DNA of 64,000 nucleotides from Promicromonospora sukumoe (GTDB taxonomy: Bacteria; Actinomycetota; Actinomycetes; Actinomycetales; Cellulomonadaceae), in the NCBI RefSeq assembly GCF_014137995.1, contig NZ_JACGWV010000003.1, positions 682,001 through 746,000 of the forward strand, written 5' to 3'. A model generated the notes under the pieces. It did no database searches and was not told the DNA's origin. It saw nothing but the letters and a program-made list of their open reading frames with translations. Positions 9,835 to 19,133 of this stretch are shown here, in pieces. Position numbers and translations under genes: made by a program. The first letter of the stretch is position 1. Every line of letters starts with the position of its first letter.

Positions 9835-10472
9835 GCCAGACCCCCACCACCACCTCTCGCCGCGAGCTCCACGCTCGTCCGGACAAGGAGGGCCAGGTCA
9901 CGCGCCTGGTCATCATGGGCCCGCAGGGCGTCGGCAAGGGCACGCAGGCCGCGCGCCTCGCCGAGGTGTTCGGAATCGTGGCGATCTCCACCGGTGACAT
10001 CTTCCGGGCCAACATCAAGGGCAGCACGGAGCTCGGCACGACGGCGAAGGAGTACATCGACAAGGGCGAGCTCGTCCCGGACGAGATCACCAACGCGATG
10101 GTTCGCGACCGCCTCGGCGACGAGGACGTCAAGGCCGGCTTCCTGCTCGACGGCTACCCGCGCAACGCGGCCCAGGTCGCCGAGCTGGACACCGCGCTCG
10201 CCGGCTTCGGCTGGGAGCTCGACGGCGTCATCGAGCTGACGGCGGACCGTGAGGTCCTCATGGAGCGCCTGACCAAGCGTGCGCAGGACGAGGGCCGGGA
10301 GGACGACACCCCCGAGGGGATCGCCCGCCGGCTCGACATCTACGACAAGGAGACGGCTCCCCTCACCGCCGCTTACGCGGAGCGTGGGCTGCTGGCCCAG
10401 GTCGACGGTGTCGGCGAGATCTCCGAGGTCACCGACCGTATCGTCGCCTCGCTCGCGACCCAGCTGGGCTGA
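9831..10472 (+). CDS. adk: Adenylate kinase
   Basis: Adk interconverts ATP + AMP and 2 ADP in the cytosol. The P-loop reads GPQGVGKGT (usual form GPPGAGKGT), followed by the AMP-binding STGDIFR and the conserved DGYPRN motif. The lid is the short zinc-free type. The start is uncertain: TTG 9831 overlaps the secY stop and gives 213 residues with a 22-residue lead. The family normally begins at about the codon at 9897, which here is GTC, although AAGGAGG (9885-9891) sits at a good distance before it. ATG 9915 is inside the first beta strand. Gene order secY-adk-map is conserved. Confidence 0.93.
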   Translation: MSQTPTTTSRRELHARPDKEGQVTRLVIMGPQGVGKGTQAARLAEVFGIVAISTGDIFRANIKGSTELGTTAKEYIDKGELVPDEITNAMVRDRLGDEDVKAGFLLDGYPRNAAQVAELDTALAGFGWELDGVIELTADREVLMERLTKRAQDEGREDDTPEGIARRLDIYDKETAPLTAAYAERGLLAQVDGVGEISEVTDRIVASLATQLG

Positions 10473-10475
10473 GCG

Positions 10476-11363
10476 GTGGTCTTCGGCCGGGAGCGCGTCG
10501 AGTACAAGACGCCGGACCAGGTGCGCCTCATGCGGCGCGCCGGTCTGGTGGTCGCCGAGACGCTCGCAGCGGTCCGCGCCGCGGCCCGGCCCGGCCTGAC
10601 CACCGCCGACCTGGACAAGGTCGCCGCCGCGACCATCCAGGCGGCCGGGGCCACGCCGTCGTTCCTGGGCTACCAGGGCTTCCCGGCGGTCATCTGCACG
10701 TCGGTCAACGACGAGGTCATCCACGGCATCCCGGGCAGCCGGGTGCTCGCCGCGGGTGACCTCGTCTCCGTCGACTGCGGCGCGATCGTCGAGGGCTGGC
10801 ACGGTGACTCCGCGATCTCGTTCGTGCTGGGCACGGAAGGTCCCCTGGACCACCGGGCGCCCGACGACGACCTGCTCGCCTCGGGCACGGACCTCGCCGA
10901 CATCGCGCTCGTCCGGGCCACCGAGACGGCCATGTGGGCCGGGATCGCGACCCTGGCCTCGGCCAAGCGGCTCAACGCCGTGGGCGAGGCCGTCGAGACG
11001 GCGGTCGAGCTGGCCGGTGAGCTCACCGGCACCGAGTACGGCATCGTCGAGGAGTACGTGGGGCACGGCATCGGCAGCGCCATGCACCAGCCCCCGGACG
11101 TGCACAACTACCGCACCTCGGGATCGGGCCCGCGCCTTCGGGGCGGCATGTGCCTGGCCATCGAGCCGATGATCACCCGCGGCGCTGGCGAGACCAAGGT
11201 GCTCGCGGACGACTGGACGGTGGTCACCACCGACGGCTCGCGCGCGGCGCACTGGGAGCACTCGACCGCGATCACCGAGGACGGCATCGTCGTCCTGACG
11301 GCGGTCGACGGGGGAGCGGAGCGGCTCGCCGACTTCGACGTCCGACCCGTCGCGCTGGGCTGA
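10476..11363 (+). CDS. map: Methionine aminopeptidase, type I
   Basis: Removes the N-terminal Met from nascent proteins using two metal ions. The five metal ligands are visible in VDCGAIVEGWHGDS (two Asp), GHGIGSAMHQPP (His), CLAIEPMIT (Glu) and HWEHSTAI (Glu). The 295-residue length is slightly above the type Ia minimum. It begins at GTG 10476, three bases after the adk stop, and probably shares its transcript with secY and adk. Confidence 0.96.
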   Translation: MVFGRERVEYKTPDQVRLMRRAGLVVAETLAAVRAAARPGLTTADLDKVAAATIQAAGATPSFLGYQGFPAVICTSVNDEVIHGIPGSRVLAAGDLVSVDCGAIVEGWHGDSAISFVLGTEGPLDHRAPDDDLLASGTDLADIALVRATETAMWAGIATLASAKRLNAVGEAVETAVELAGELTGTEYGIVEEYVGHGIGSAMHQPPDVHNYRTSGSGPRLRGGMCLAIEPMITRGAGETKVLADDWTVVTTDGSRAAHWEHSTAITEDGIVVLTAVDGGAERLADFDVRPVALG

Positions 11364-11405
11364 GAAACTTCACCCCGGGGTCTATTTAAGCGCGAGTCAG
11401 TTGGC

Positions 11406-11411
11406 TACGAT
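11406..11411 (+). promoter_or_regulatory. -10 box of a leaderless start (gene at 11418)
   Basis: TACGAT ends 6 nt before GTG 11418 and no Shine-Dalgarno sequence intervenes, the pattern expected for a leaderless transcript. No clear -35 is seen. Confidence 0.5.
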
Positions 11412-11417
11412 CGGCCT

Positions 11418-11858
11418 GTGACCGACGACGCGCACATCCTGCCCCTCCGCCCTGCCGTACCGGCGCCCGGCGGTCCAGGGCGCGACGTGCCGGCGCACTC
11501 CGGTCCGGGGCGGCCACGCCGGCCCTGGTACACACGGGTGCTCCCCGCGGCCGGCCGAGGTGCCAGGCGGTCCGGGCGCTGGCTCGCCACGTGGGCCCGC
11601 CGGCTCGCGCCGAGCCCCTTCCTGTGGGTCGGGATCGTGCTCGGGTTCGGCACCTCGCTCCTGGTGTGGGAGTCGGTCCTGCTGCTCGGCGTCGTCCTCT
11701 GGCTGGCCGGGGTGTGGCTCTGGACCACCCGCCGGAGCCCGGTGCTGGTGGCGCTCGGCCTGGGCCTCGTGCTCGGCTGGCTGCCGATGCTGTTCTTCTT
11801 CGTGGGCAGCCTGCCGCACACGATGATCGGCCCGCCCGGGGTCGAGTACGACCTCTGA
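11418..11858 (+). CDS. Small membrane protein of unknown function
   Basis: Not recognised as a named family. The 146-residue product has a long Pro/Arg/Gly-rich N-terminus (about residues 1-70) that should be cytoplasmic, then three closely spaced hydrophobic segments (FLWVGIVLGFGTSLLVW, VLLLGVVLWLAGVWLW, VALGLGLVLGWLPMLFFFV) and a short acidic end. It starts at GTG 11418 directly after a TACGAT box. It lies between map and infA, where many actinobacteria have either nothing or an unrelated small gene. Codon use matches its neighbours, so it is likely real. Confidence 0.8.
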   Translation: MTDDAHILPLRPAVPAPGGPGRDVPAHSGPGRPRRPWYTRVLPAAGRGARRSGRWLATWARRLAPSPFLWVGIVLGFGTSLLVWESVLLLGVVLWLAGVWLWTTRRSPVLVALGLGLVLGWLPMLFFFVGSLPHTMIGPPGVEYDL

Positions 11859-11915
11859 GCGGACCTCGCGTGGCGAGGCTCACGCGCCGGACGTGCGGCG
11901 TCGGCCGTCTTCGCT

Positions 11916-11943
11916 TTGAATGGTTTACGAACTGACGTAAGAT
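11916..11943 (+). promoter_or_regulatory. Promoter for the infA-rplQ group
   Basis: TTGAAT (11916-11921), a 16-nt spacer and TAAGAT (11938-11943) form a plausible housekeeping-sigma promoter in a locally AT-richer stretch. The resulting leader to infA would be about 200 nt. Confidence 0.65.
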
Positions 11944-12154
11944 AGATCGCTGGGTGTAGTCCGTTCAACGCCTCCAGATCTTGAAAGGGTGCCGACGGCG
12001 CCTGCCGGTCCCCGCGCGAGCGGGGCGCAGGCCGAGGCACACGAGGTAGGCGGCACACGGACACACGCGACATCCACACCCGACTGTCGGCTTCGCAGGG
12101 TTCCCTGCGCTGCCGTGGGCGTGGAAGCAGTCACGACGAGAGTTAGCGGAGGAT

Positions 12155-12376
12155 ATGGCAAAGAAGGACGGTGTCATCGAGATCGAGGGCAGTGTGATCG
12201 AGGCTCTGCCGAACGCGATGTTCCGCGTCGAGCTGTCGAACGGTCACAAGGTCCTCGCGCACATCTCAGGAAAGATGCGTCAGCACTACATCCGGATCCT
12301 TCCCGAGGACCGCGTGGTGGTGGAGCTCAGCCCGTACGACCTGTCCCGCGGCCGGATCGTCTACCGCTACAAGTAG
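12155..12376 (+). CDS. infA: Translation initiation factor IF-1
   Basis: IF-1 occupies the ribosomal A site during initiation. The 73-residue single OB-fold protein is canonical ([20 protein letters not shown] at the start, [15 protein letters not shown] at the end). ATG 12155 follows GCGGAGGAT. It heads the group infA-rpmJ-rpsM-rpsK-rpoA-rplQ, with a promoter about 220 nt upstream. Confidence 0.98.
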   Translation: MAKKDGVIEIEGSVIEALPNAMFRVELSNGHKVLAHISGKMRQHYIRILPEDRVVVELSPYDLSRGRIVYRYK

Positions 12377-12503
12377 TCAGTCCCCGATCCGGGGCTACGT
12401 CATCCGCGGCCTGGCCGAAGGTGATGTCGCCGTACGATCGACCACCCACGACACTGCTGCGCGCGCACCGGGAGACCGGACGTTCGTGGCGGAGGAAAAC
12501 CCG

Positions 12504-12617
12504 ATGAAGGTCAAGCCGAGCGTCAAGAAGATCTGCGACAAGTGCAAGGTGATCCGCCGGCACGGTCGCGTCATGGTGATCTGCGACAACCTGCGCCACA
12601 AGCAGCGCCAGGGCTGA
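12504..12617 (+). CDS. rpmJ: 50S ribosomal protein L36 (bL36), zinc-binding
   Basis: A 37-residue protein, too short for most gene finders' cut-offs. It reads [20 protein letters not shown] and then [17 protein letters not shown]. The three Cys and one His form the zinc site of the C+ type. GGAGGAAAA lies 3 nt before ATG 12504. The position between infA and rpsM is the conserved one. Confidence 0.97.
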   Translation: MKVKPSVKKICDKCKVIRRHGRVMVICDNLRHKQRQG

Positions 12618-12800
12618 TCACGCCCCGGGCATCCGCCCGGGTCGGTGGCTGAGGCCACCACCAGCGCACCACCTCGAACCAGTCCCGCGGGCAACCGCGC
12701 AGGGCAGGGGAACCCTCGGTCCGGAGGCCGGGGCCCGCGAAGAATCGCGGGATGGCGGTGCGGCAGACCTCCGACGAGCAGTACAGGAGCCGGAAGGCAC

Positions 12801-13175
<375 letters not shown>

Positions 13176-13250
13176 TAGCAGTCCGTGGAGCGGTCGGCTC
13201 ACCGAGCTGAGACCGCCCCGGTCCGATCAGACCAGGAGATTACAGAACAG

Positions 13251-13655
13251 ATGCCTCCCAAGACTCGCGCCGCCGCCGGCCGCAAGCCGCGCCGCAAGGA
13301 CAAGAAGAACGTCCCGCTCGGCCAGGCGCACATCAAGTCCACCTTCAACAACACGATCATCTCGATCACCGACCCGTCCGGTGCCGTGGTGTCGTGGGCC
13401 TCTGCCGGCCACGTCGGCTTCAAGGGCTCCCGCAAGTCCACCCCGTACGCCGCGCAGATGGCCGCCGAGTCGGCTGCCCGCCGCGCGCAGGAGCACGGCG
13501 TCAAGAAGGTCGACGTCTTCGTGAAGGGCCCGGGTTCCGGTCGCGAGACCGCCATCCGCTCGCTCCAGGCGACCGGCCTCGAGGTCGGCTCGATCCAGGA
13601 CGTGACGCCCCAGGCGCACAACGGCTGCCGCCCCCCGAAGCGTCGTCGCGTCTGA
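13251..13655 (+). CDS. rpsK: 30S ribosomal protein S11 (uS11)
   Basis: uS11 is a platform protein near the E site. The 134-residue protein shows [20 protein letters not shown] and the C-terminal [20 protein letters not shown] 13251 is the only conserved start, about 14 nt after AGGAGA. rpsD, which follows rpsK in mycobacteria, is absent here as in Streptomyces; rpoA comes next after 183 nt containing two hairpins. Confidence 0.98.
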   Translation: MPPKTRAAAGRKPRRKDKKNVPLGQAHIKSTFNNTIISITDPSGAVVSWASAGHVGFKGSRKSTPYAAQMAAESAARRAQEHGVKKVDVFVKGPGSGRETAIRSLQATGLEVGSIQDVTPQAHNGCRPPKRRRV

Positions 13656-13668
13656 CGACTCGTCGTAG

Positions 13669-13740
13669 CCGGTCGCGGCTGCGGGCCCCAGGCCCCGGCC
13701 GCGACCGGACCGCGACATCCGCTCACCGTTCGCGGTGAGC
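13669..13740 (+). terminator. Two hairpins between rpsK and rpoA
   Basis: The first is CCGGTCGCGGC (13669-13679) with GCCGCGACCGG (13698-13708). The second is GCTCACCG-TTCG-CGGTGAGC (13721-13740), a perfect stem with a TTCG tetraloop. Neither has a T-run. They could attenuate or process the rpsK-rpoA transcript. Confidence 0.6.
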
Positions 13741-13838
13741 ACCCCGCCCGGTCGGTGACAGAGATCCGTCCGGGCTGCGAGAGATCGCAGAGACCGTGAT
13801 GCGTCATATAGCGGACGCACACCGAAAGGACACCCACA

Positions 13839-14855
13839 GTGCTTATCGCACAGCGCCCCACGCTGACCGAAGAGGTCATCTCGGAGAGCCGTTCCCGCTT
13901 CTCCATCGAGCCGCTCGAGCCTGGCTTCGGCTACACGCTCGGCAACTCGATGCGTCGCACCCTGCTGTCGTCCATCCCGGGCGCGGCTGTCACGTCCATC
14001 CGTATCGACAACGTGCTGCACGAGTTCAGCACCGTGTCGGGCGTGAAGGAGGACGTCACCGAGATCATCCTCAACATCAAGAACCTCGTCGTCTCCTCGG
14101 AGAACGACGAGCCCGTCGTGATGTACCTGCGCAAGCAGGGCGCCGGCACCGTGACCGCCGCGGACATCGTTCCGCCGGCGGGCGTCGAGGTGCACAACCC
14201 CGACCTGCACATCGCCACCCTGAACGACAAGGGCAAGCTCGAGATCGAGCTGACCGTCGAGCGGGGCCGTGGGTACGTGTCCGCCGCGCAGAACAAGCAG
14301 TTCGACGCGGAGATCGGGCGCATCCCGGTCGACTCGATCTACTCGCCGGTCCTCAAGGTCACGTACAAGGTCGAGGCCACCCGAGTCGAGCAGCGCACCG
14401 ACTTCGACAAGCTCATCGTCGACGTCGAGACCAAGCAGGCGATCACGCCTCGCGACGCGCTCGCTTCGGCTGGCAAGACCCTGGTCGAGCTGTTCGGCCT
14501 GGCACGTGAGCTGAACGTCGAGGCCGAGGGCATCGAGATCGGCCCGTCGCCGACGGACACCGCGCTGGCCGCGGACCTGGCGCTGCCGATCGAGGAGCTC
14601 AACCTCACCATCCGTTCGTACAACTGCCTCAAGCGCGAGGGCATCCACCAGGTGGGCGAGCTCGTGGCCCGCAGCGAGGCGGACCTGCTCGACATCCGCA
14701 ACTTCGGTGCGAAGTCGATCACCGAGGTCAAGGAGAAGCTGGCCGAGCTCGGCCTCAGCCTCAAGGACTCGCCGCTGGACTTCGATCCGGCCGGCGCCTC
14801 GTACTTCGAGGGTGGCGACTCCGCGGCCTACAGCAGCGGCGAGCAGTCGTACTGA
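13839..14855 (+). CDS. rpoA: DNA-directed RNA polymerase subunit alpha
   Basis: The alpha dimer nucleates RNA polymerase assembly and its C-terminal domain contacts UP elements and activators. The 338-residue protein has the assembly domain (residues 1 to about 230; [22 protein letters not shown]), a linker, and the helix-hairpin-helix C-terminal domain ([19 protein letters not shown] and [17 protein letters not shown]). GTG 13839 is preceded by AAAGGACA. An acidic tail ends the protein. Confidence 0.98.
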   Translation: MLIAQRPTLTEEVISESRSRFSIEPLEPGFGYTLGNSMRRTLLSSIPGAAVTSIRIDNVLHEFSTVSGVKEDVTEIILNIKNLVVSSENDEPVVMYLRKQGAGTVTAADIVPPAGVEVHNPDLHIATLNDKGKLEIELTVERGRGYVSAAQNKQFDAEIGRIPVDSIYSPVLKVTYKVEATRVEQRTDFDKLIVDVETKQAITPRDALASAGKTLVELFGLARELNVEAEGIEIGPSPTDTALAADLALPIEELNLTIRSYNCLKREGIHQVGELVARSEADLLDIRNFGAKSITEVKEKLAELGLSLKDSPLDFDPAGASYFEGGDSAAYSSGEQSY

Positions 14856-14860
14856 CGTCC

Positions 14861-14884
14861 CGCTCCCGGCCTAGGCCGGGAGCG
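14861..14884. repeat. 24-bp perfect palindrome between rpoA and rplQ
   Basis: Two 11-bp arms, CGCTCCCGGCC and GGCCGGGAGCG, flank a central TA, so the whole 24 bp is self-complementary. It starts 5 nt after the rpoA stop and is not followed by T residues. It may adjust expression between rpoA and rplQ. Confidence 0.7.
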
Positions 14885-14910
14885 CGGAACCACATTCAAG
14901 GAGACAAGCA

Positions 14911-15444
14911 ATGCCTACCCCCACCAAGGGCGCACGGCTCGGCGGTAGCCCGGCTCACGAGCGTCTGATCCTCGCGAACCTGTCGACCTCGCTCTTCGAG
15001 CACGGCCGCATCACGACCACGGAGACCAAGGCCAAGCGCCTGCGTCCCCTGGCCGAGCGTCTGATCACGTTCGCGAAGAAGGGCGACCTGTCCGCCCGTC
15101 GCCGCGTGCTCACCGTCGTGCGCGACAAGGGCGTGGTCCACACGCTGTTCACCGAGATCGCCCCGGCCATGGCCGAGCGCAACGGTGGCTACACGCGCAT
15201 CACCAAGATCGGCACCCGCAAGGGCGACAACGCGCCGATGGCGGTCATCGAGCTCATCACCGAGCCCGTGAGCCCCAAGCAGGCCGTCGTCAAGGAGGCC
15301 ACCAAGGCCGCCGAGAAGGCTGCCCCGGTCGAGGACGCGCCCGTCGAGGACGCTCCGGTCGAGGAGACCCCCGCCGAGGACGTCAAGGACGCCCCCGTCG
15401 AGGACGCTCCCGCCGAGGAGACCAAGGAGAAGAAGGAGGCCTGA
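14911..15444 (+). CDS. rplQ: 50S ribosomal protein L17 (bL17) with acidic tail
   Basis: bL17 lies at the solvent side near the tunnel exit. The core ([63 protein letters not shown]) covers about 125 residues. The remaining 50 residues are Pro/Ala/Glu/Asp/Val-rich with near repeats of APVED and PAEE, ending in KEKKEA. Acidic extensions of this kind occur in actinobacterial L17. ATG 14911 follows AAGGAGAC. It ends the ribosomal block. Confidence 0.97.
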   Translation: MPTPTKGARLGGSPAHERLILANLSTSLFEHGRITTTETKAKRLRPLAERLITFAKKGDLSARRRVLTVVRDKGVVHTLFTEIAPAMAERNGGYTRITKIGTRKGDNAPMAVIELITEPVSPKQAVVKEATKAAEKAAPVEDAPVEDAPVEETPAEDVKDAPVEDAPAEETKEKKEA

Positions 15445-15460
15445 GCCTCTTTCTCCCCGC

Positions 15461-15508
15461 ACGACGCCGGGCCGCACCCTCCGTACGGAAGGTGCGGCCC
15501 GGCGTCGT
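15461..15508. terminator. Bidirectional terminator after rplQ
   Basis: An 18-bp perfect stem (15461-15478 with 15491-15508, ACGACGCCGGGCCGCACC and its complement) encloses an inner TCCGTACGGA palindrome. It begins 17 nt after the rplQ stop and lies between converging genes. Confidence 0.85.
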
Positions 15509-15515
15509 CGTACGA

Positions 15516-15561
15516 CGTGTCAGACGTACAGGTCCCTCGGGGGACCTGTACGTCTGACACG
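15516..15561. repeat. Palindromic element, copy 1
   Basis: Perfect 21-bp arms (15516-15536 and 15541-15561) around TCGG. The arm contains GTGTCAGAC, then GT in the variable position, then ACAGGTCCC. It lies 7 nt after the rplQ terminator and 13 nt before the stop codon of the convergent ROK gene. Three further copies exist in the window. Confidence 0.95.
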
Positions 15562-15574
15562 GGGCGCGAAGGGG

Positions 15575-16333
15575 TCAGGATGGGGGCAGGTCCCAGGCCC
15601 GGGCGCCGCCCACCAGGGCTGCCGAGTTGGGCACGATGACGACGTCGTCGCCCAGGCGGGCCAGCGCCGACGGCGTGATGCACCGCGCGTTGCCGCCGCC
15701 GATGTAGAGCCGGTCCCAGTGGAAGACCGGCCGCAGCCCGTCGACGACGGTGACCACGCGGCGCGACCACAGCCCGTCCCCGAGCCGGCGCCGCTCGGGC
15801 TCGCCGATGTACTGGTCGTACGTGAGGCTCCGGCGCACGGGTGCGTGCGACCACTCCAGGTGCGGCGCGATGCGGCCGCCGTGGAACATCGCCGTCCCGA
15901 GACCCGTACCGAGCGTGATCACGAGCTCCAGGCCCGACGCCGCGACCACCCCGGCGCCGTGCACCTCGGCGTCGTTCAGGACGAGGGCGGGCAGGCCGAG
16001 CCGCGCGGCGACCGCCGCCTGCATGTCGAAGCTGCTCCACGCGTCCTGGAGCGCGGGGACCACCCGCGAGCGTGGCCCCGACCTGGTGATGTAGTGCGGC
16101 GTGTGCACGACCACGCCGCTGCGGATCATGCCCGGCATGCCGACCGTGACCCGCGCCGCGGCCGGGAGGTCCGTGGCGATCTTCGCGATCGTGTCGACGA
16201 GCAGCTCGGGCGGGAGCGGGTACGGCGTCGGCACCCGGACGGGCGTCGCGTGCGCGGTGCCGGAGGTGTCCAGGACGGCCGCCTTGATGCCGCCGCCGCC
16301 ACAGTCGACCGCCAGCGTGAGGGTGTCTGCCAT
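15575..16333 (-). CDS. ROK-family kinase, polyphosphate glucokinase-like
   Basis: A 252-residue sugar kinase of the ROK family, closest in layout to actinobacterial strictly polyphosphate-dependent glucokinases, which phosphorylate glucose from polyphosphate or ATP. Visible motifs: the phosphate-1 loop VDCGGGGIKAAVLD, VTVGMPGMI, the catalytic-Asp stretch LVLNDAEVHGAG, the phosphate-2 loop TLGTGLGTAMFHGG, and EWSHAPV in place of the EFGHLEV of known PpgK. The substitutions around the last motif mean that substrate and phosphoryl donor should be tested. ATG at 16331-16333 has a TACAGT box 6 nt upstream. Divergent from truA. Confidence 0.85.
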   Translation of the reverse strand: MADTLTLAVDCGGGGIKAAVLDTSGTAHATPVRVPTPYPLPPELLVDTIAKIATDLPAAARVTVGMPGMIRSGVVVHTPHYITRSGPRSRVVPALQDAWSSFDMQAAVAARLGLPALVLNDAEVHGAGVVAASGLELVITLGTGLGTAMFHGGRIAPHLEWSHAPVRRSLTYDQYIGEPERRRLGDGLWSRRVVTVVDGLRPVFHWDRLYIGGGNARCITPSALARLGDDVVIVPNSAALVGGARAWDLPPS

Positions 16334-16339
16334 GACGTC

Positions 16340-16345
16340 ACTGTA
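16340..16345 (-). promoter_or_regulatory. -10 box of a leaderless start (ROK kinase)
   Basis: On the minus strand TACAGT ends 6 nt before the ATG; no Shine-Dalgarno sequence is present between them. Confidence 0.5.
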
Positions 16346-16381
16346 CGAACCCCGGGGCGGGTATCGGGGAAGATGGCTGTC

Positions 16382-17290
16382 GTGAACGACTTCATCCGGG
16401 TCCGCCTCGACCTCGCCTACGACGGCACAGACTTCGCGGGCTGGGCGCGCCAGCCGGGCCTGCGCACCGTCGAGGGCGCCCTGGAGGACGGGCTCGCCCG
16501 GGTCCTGCGCAGCGAGCAGCTCGGCAGGCCGACGCCCCGGTTCACCGTCGCCGGCCGCACCGACTCCGGCGTCCACGCGCGCGGCCAGGTGGCGCACGTC
16601 GACATCGCGGCCGACGCCTTTGCGGCACTGCCCGGCAGGTCGGCGCGCACCGGCCGCACCCCGGGCCAGGCCCTGGTCTCGCGGTTCGGCGGCGTGCTCC
16701 CCGGCGACGTCGTCGTGCGCCGGGCCACGCCCGCGCCCGCGGGCTTCGACGCCCGCTTCTCCGCGCTGCGCCGCCGCTACACCTACCGGATCGCCGACGA
16801 CGTCGCGCTGCGCGACCCGCTGCGCCGCCGGCACGTCCTGTGGTCCCGCAAGCCGCTGGACGTCGAGGCGATGGACGCCGCCGTGCGCCCGCTGACCGGG
16901 GTGCGGGACTTCGCCTCGTACTGCAAGCCACGGCCCGGCGCCACGACCATCCGTGAGCTGCAGCGCATCGCCTGGGAGCGGCCCACGGACGGGCCCGACG
17001 CCGGGCTCGCGGTCGCGCACGTCGTCGCCGACGCGTTCTGCCACAACATGGTCCGCGCCCTGGTCGGTGCGTCCATCGCGGTGGGGGAGGGGCGCCGGCC
17101 CGGGAGCTGGCCCGCGGACCTGCTGGCGAGCAGGCGGCGGGACGCCGGCGTCTTCGTGGTGCCGCCCGAGGGGCTGTGCCTGGAGGAGATCACGTTCCCG
17201 CCGGACGCCGAGCTCGCGGCCCGCGCGGACGCCGTCCGGACCAAGCGGATGGACGAGGACGTCTGGGACGAGCAGGTGGTGGGACCCTGA
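16382..17290 (+). CDS. truA: tRNA pseudouridine(38-40) synthase TruA
   Basis: Isomerises U38-U40 in the anticodon arm of tRNAs. The 302-residue product has RVRLDLAYDGTDFAGWARQPG, the catalytic-Asp motif AGRTDSGVHARGQVAHVD, and RYTYRI and FCHNMVRALVGASIAVGEGRR near the end. GTG 16382 is preferred because GGGGAAG ends 9 nt upstream; ATG 16373 would sit directly against that site. A glycine/proline-rich insert (residues about 85-105, PGRSARTGRTPGQALVSRFG) is longer than in E. coli TruA. In many actinobacteria truA also follows rplQ, but here the ROK gene intervenes. Confidence 0.95.
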   Translation: MNDFIRVRLDLAYDGTDFAGWARQPGLRTVEGALEDGLARVLRSEQLGRPTPRFTVAGRTDSGVHARGQVAHVDIAADAFAALPGRSARTGRTPGQALVSRFGGVLPGDVVVRRATPAPAGFDARFSALRRRYTYRIADDVALRDPLRRRHVLWSRKPLDVEAMDAAVRPLTGVRDFASYCKPRPGATTIRELQRIAWERPTDGPDAGLAVAHVVADAFCHNMVRALVGASIAVGEGRRPGSWPADLLASRRRDAGVFVVPPEGLCLEEITFPPDAELAARADAVRTKRMDEDVWDEQVVGP

Positions 17291-17291
17291 C

Positions 17292-17717
17292 CTACGGCTC
17301 CTCGACCCAGTGGACCGCGGCCTCCTCGGCGCTCGCCCCCGCGCCGTCGATGCCCGCGTCGGTGCCGTACAGGTCGTTCTGGCGACTGCCGTCCTCCGCC
17401 GCGTAGCTGCCGGGGTCGGCGTCGGGGTCGGAGACGAGCCGGCCCGCGCGCGACGTGTCGGCGCGGTCGAGCGGGTCGCCCTGCCAGACGTCGGGCTCCT
17501 CCTCGCTGAGCCGCTGGTCCATCGACTCGCCCTGGCGCTCCTCCCACGAGGTCTCGCCCCAGTGGTTCGAGCGCGGGCGGTCGGGCGGGGAGTACCCCTC
17601 GTCGAGGAAGTCCTTCGGACCCCGGCTGTACAGGGTGTCCTCGGTCGGGAGCTGGTCGGTGTCGCCCTCGGCGATACCGTCAGGTCCAGGCATGGTGGCG
17701 GGTGTTTCCTCGGTCAT
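17292..17717 (-). CDS. DUF5709-type acidic protein
   Basis: A 141-residue, highly acidic, hydrophilic protein with no membrane segment; features such as QLPTEDTLYSRG, DEGYSPPDRP and ARAGRLVSDPD-like stretches (here SRAGRLVSDPDADPGSYAAED) match the actinobacterial family DUF5709, whose function is unknown. The ATG at 17715-17717 gives the usual N-terminus MTEETPATMPGPDG; an upstream in-frame GTG start would add 21 residues of unlike composition. It converges on truA with one base between the stops. Confidence 0.8.
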   Translation of the reverse strand: MTEETPATMPGPDGIAEGDTDQLPTEDTLYSRGPKDFLDEGYSPPDRPRSNHWGETSWEERQGESMDQRLSEEEPDVWQGDPLDRADTSRAGRLVSDPDADPGSYAAEDGSRQNDLYGTDAGIDGAGASAEEAAVHWVEEP

Positions 17718-17808
17718 GTACCTACCGTGACACCAGTTCGGTCCAGACGCCAGAGTGCGGACGTGGCGAACCTCATGCACGGGAACGGCTCCAGGGGGCG
17801 CCTACGCT

Positions 17809-17838
17809 TTGACCCCTGGGGAAACTGGCAGGTACCCT
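17809..17838 (+). promoter_or_regulatory. Promoter of rplM-rpsI
   Basis: TTGACC (17809-17814), an 18-nt spacer and TACCCT (17833-17838). The leader before rplM would be about 155 nt, long enough for autogenous control by L13, though no specific structure is claimed. Confidence 0.75.
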
Positions 17839-17999
17839 AATGAGTCGTTGTGCTTTGTCACGACGTCCTGCGTCAGCACCGAGCCCACTCGAGTGCGGAC
17901 GAACGGCCCGGACGTCGAACTGACCCCCGCGCACAACGACCTGACTCTTCGGGCGCCGCTTCTCGCCCGACGACACCGCAAACGAAAAGGTTACGAACC

Positions 18000-18449
18000 G
18001 TGCGTACGTACACCCCCAAGCCCGGCGACGTCCAGCGCGACTGGTACGTCATCGACGCGACCGACGTCGTCCTGGGCCGCCTGGCAAGCCAGGTCGCCAG
18101 ACTGCTGCGCGGGAAGCACAAGCCGACCTTCGCTCCGCACGTCGACGGTGGTGACTTCGTCATCATCATCAACGCCGACAAGGTCGCGCTGAGCGGCAAC
18201 AAGCGCGAGACCAAGCTGGCTTACCGCCACTCGGGTTACCCGGGCGGTCTCACGGCCACCCCGTACGGCGAGCTCCTGGACACCAAGCCGGAGCGCGCCG
18301 TCGAGAAGGCCGTGCGCGGCATGATCCCCAAGACCTCGCTCGGTCGGACGCAGATGACCCACCTGAAGGTCTACGCAGGCTCTGAGCACCCGCACACGGC
18401 GCAGCAGGCCAAGCCGTTCGAGATCACCCAGGTTTCGCAGCAGGCCTGA
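18000..18449 (+). CDS. rplM: 50S ribosomal protein L13 (uL13)
   Basis: An early-assembly 23S rRNA binder. The 149-residue protein opens [20 protein letters not shown] and has the conserved [20 protein letters not shown] and [28 protein letters not shown] 18000 follows AAAAGGTTAC. It forms a two-gene operon with rpsI, 42 nt downstream, driven by the promoter near 17809. Confidence 0.98.
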   Translation: MRTYTPKPGDVQRDWYVIDATDVVLGRLASQVARLLRGKHKPTFAPHVDGGDFVIIINADKVALSGNKRETKLAYRHSGYPGGLTATPYGELLDTKPERAVEKAVRGMIPKTSLGRTQMTHLKVYAGSEHPHTAQQAKPFEITQVSQQA

Positions 18450-18491
18450 GGCCGCTGCCGATCGTAACGCGAAGGACGCGAGGACATCACC

Positions 18492-18977
18492 GTGGCCGAG
18501 ACCACCGTCGAATTCGAGCAGGGCGCCGAGGCGCCCAGCAACTACACCACCGAGACTGCTGCGCCGGCAACGCGCGGTTCGTCCATCACCGCCCCGGGCC
18601 AGGCCCTCGGGCGCCGCAAGGAGGCCGTGGCGCGCGTGCGCCTCGTCCCCGGCACCGGCACCTGGAAGATCAACGGCCGCACCCTCGAGGACTACTTCCC
18701 GAACAAGGTGCACCAGCAGCTGGTCAACTCGCCGCTGAACCTGGTCGAGGTCGAGGGCCGCTTCGACGTCATCGCCCGTATCACGGGTGGCGGCACGTCG
18801 GGCCAGGCCGGTGCGCTGCGCCTGGGCATCGCCCGTGCGCTGAACGCCATCGACGAGGAGTCGAACCGCGCCGAGCTCAAGAAGGCCGGCTTCCTCACGC
18901 GTGACGACCGCAAGGTCGAGCGCAAGAAGGCCGGTCTCAAGAAGGCCCGCAAGGCTCCGCAGTACTCGAAGCGCTGA
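18492..18977 (+). CDS. rpsI: 30S ribosomal protein S9 (uS9)
   Basis: uS9 reaches the P-site tRNA with its C-terminal tail. The 161-residue product has an N-terminal extension of about 34 residues (Glu/Ala/Thr-rich) and then [19 protein letters not shown], the signature [19 protein letters not shown] and the basic end [15 protein letters not shown] 18492 lies about 16 nt after GAAGGA. A perfect terminator follows. Confidence 0.97.
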   Translation: MAETTVEFEQGAEAPSNYTTETAAPATRGSSITAPGQALGRRKEAVARVRLVPGTGTWKINGRTLEDYFPNKVHQQLVNSPLNLVEVEGRFDVIARITGGGTSGQAGALRLGIARALNAIDEESNRAELKKAGFLTRDDRKVERKKAGLKKARKAPQYSKR

Positions 18978-18993
18978 TCAGAGCGCTTGGCCG

Positions 18994-19037
18994 GGTGGCC
19001 CCGCCGGACAGTTTCGACACTGTTCTGCGGGGCCACC
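18994..19037 (+). terminator. Terminator after rpsI
   Basis: GGTGGCCCCGC (18994-19004) pairs with GCGGGGCCACC (19027-19037); inside, ACAGT and ACTGT pair around TTCGAC. It starts 16 nt after the rpsI stop. Confidence 0.8.
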
Positions 19038-19133
19038 TGCATTTGCAGGCAGTTGGTAGGGCCAGGCGGACGGCGGAGCCCGCACCGGCCGGCGCCCACT
19101 ACGGTGGGATCGGAACGAGCTGAGGAGAGCTGC

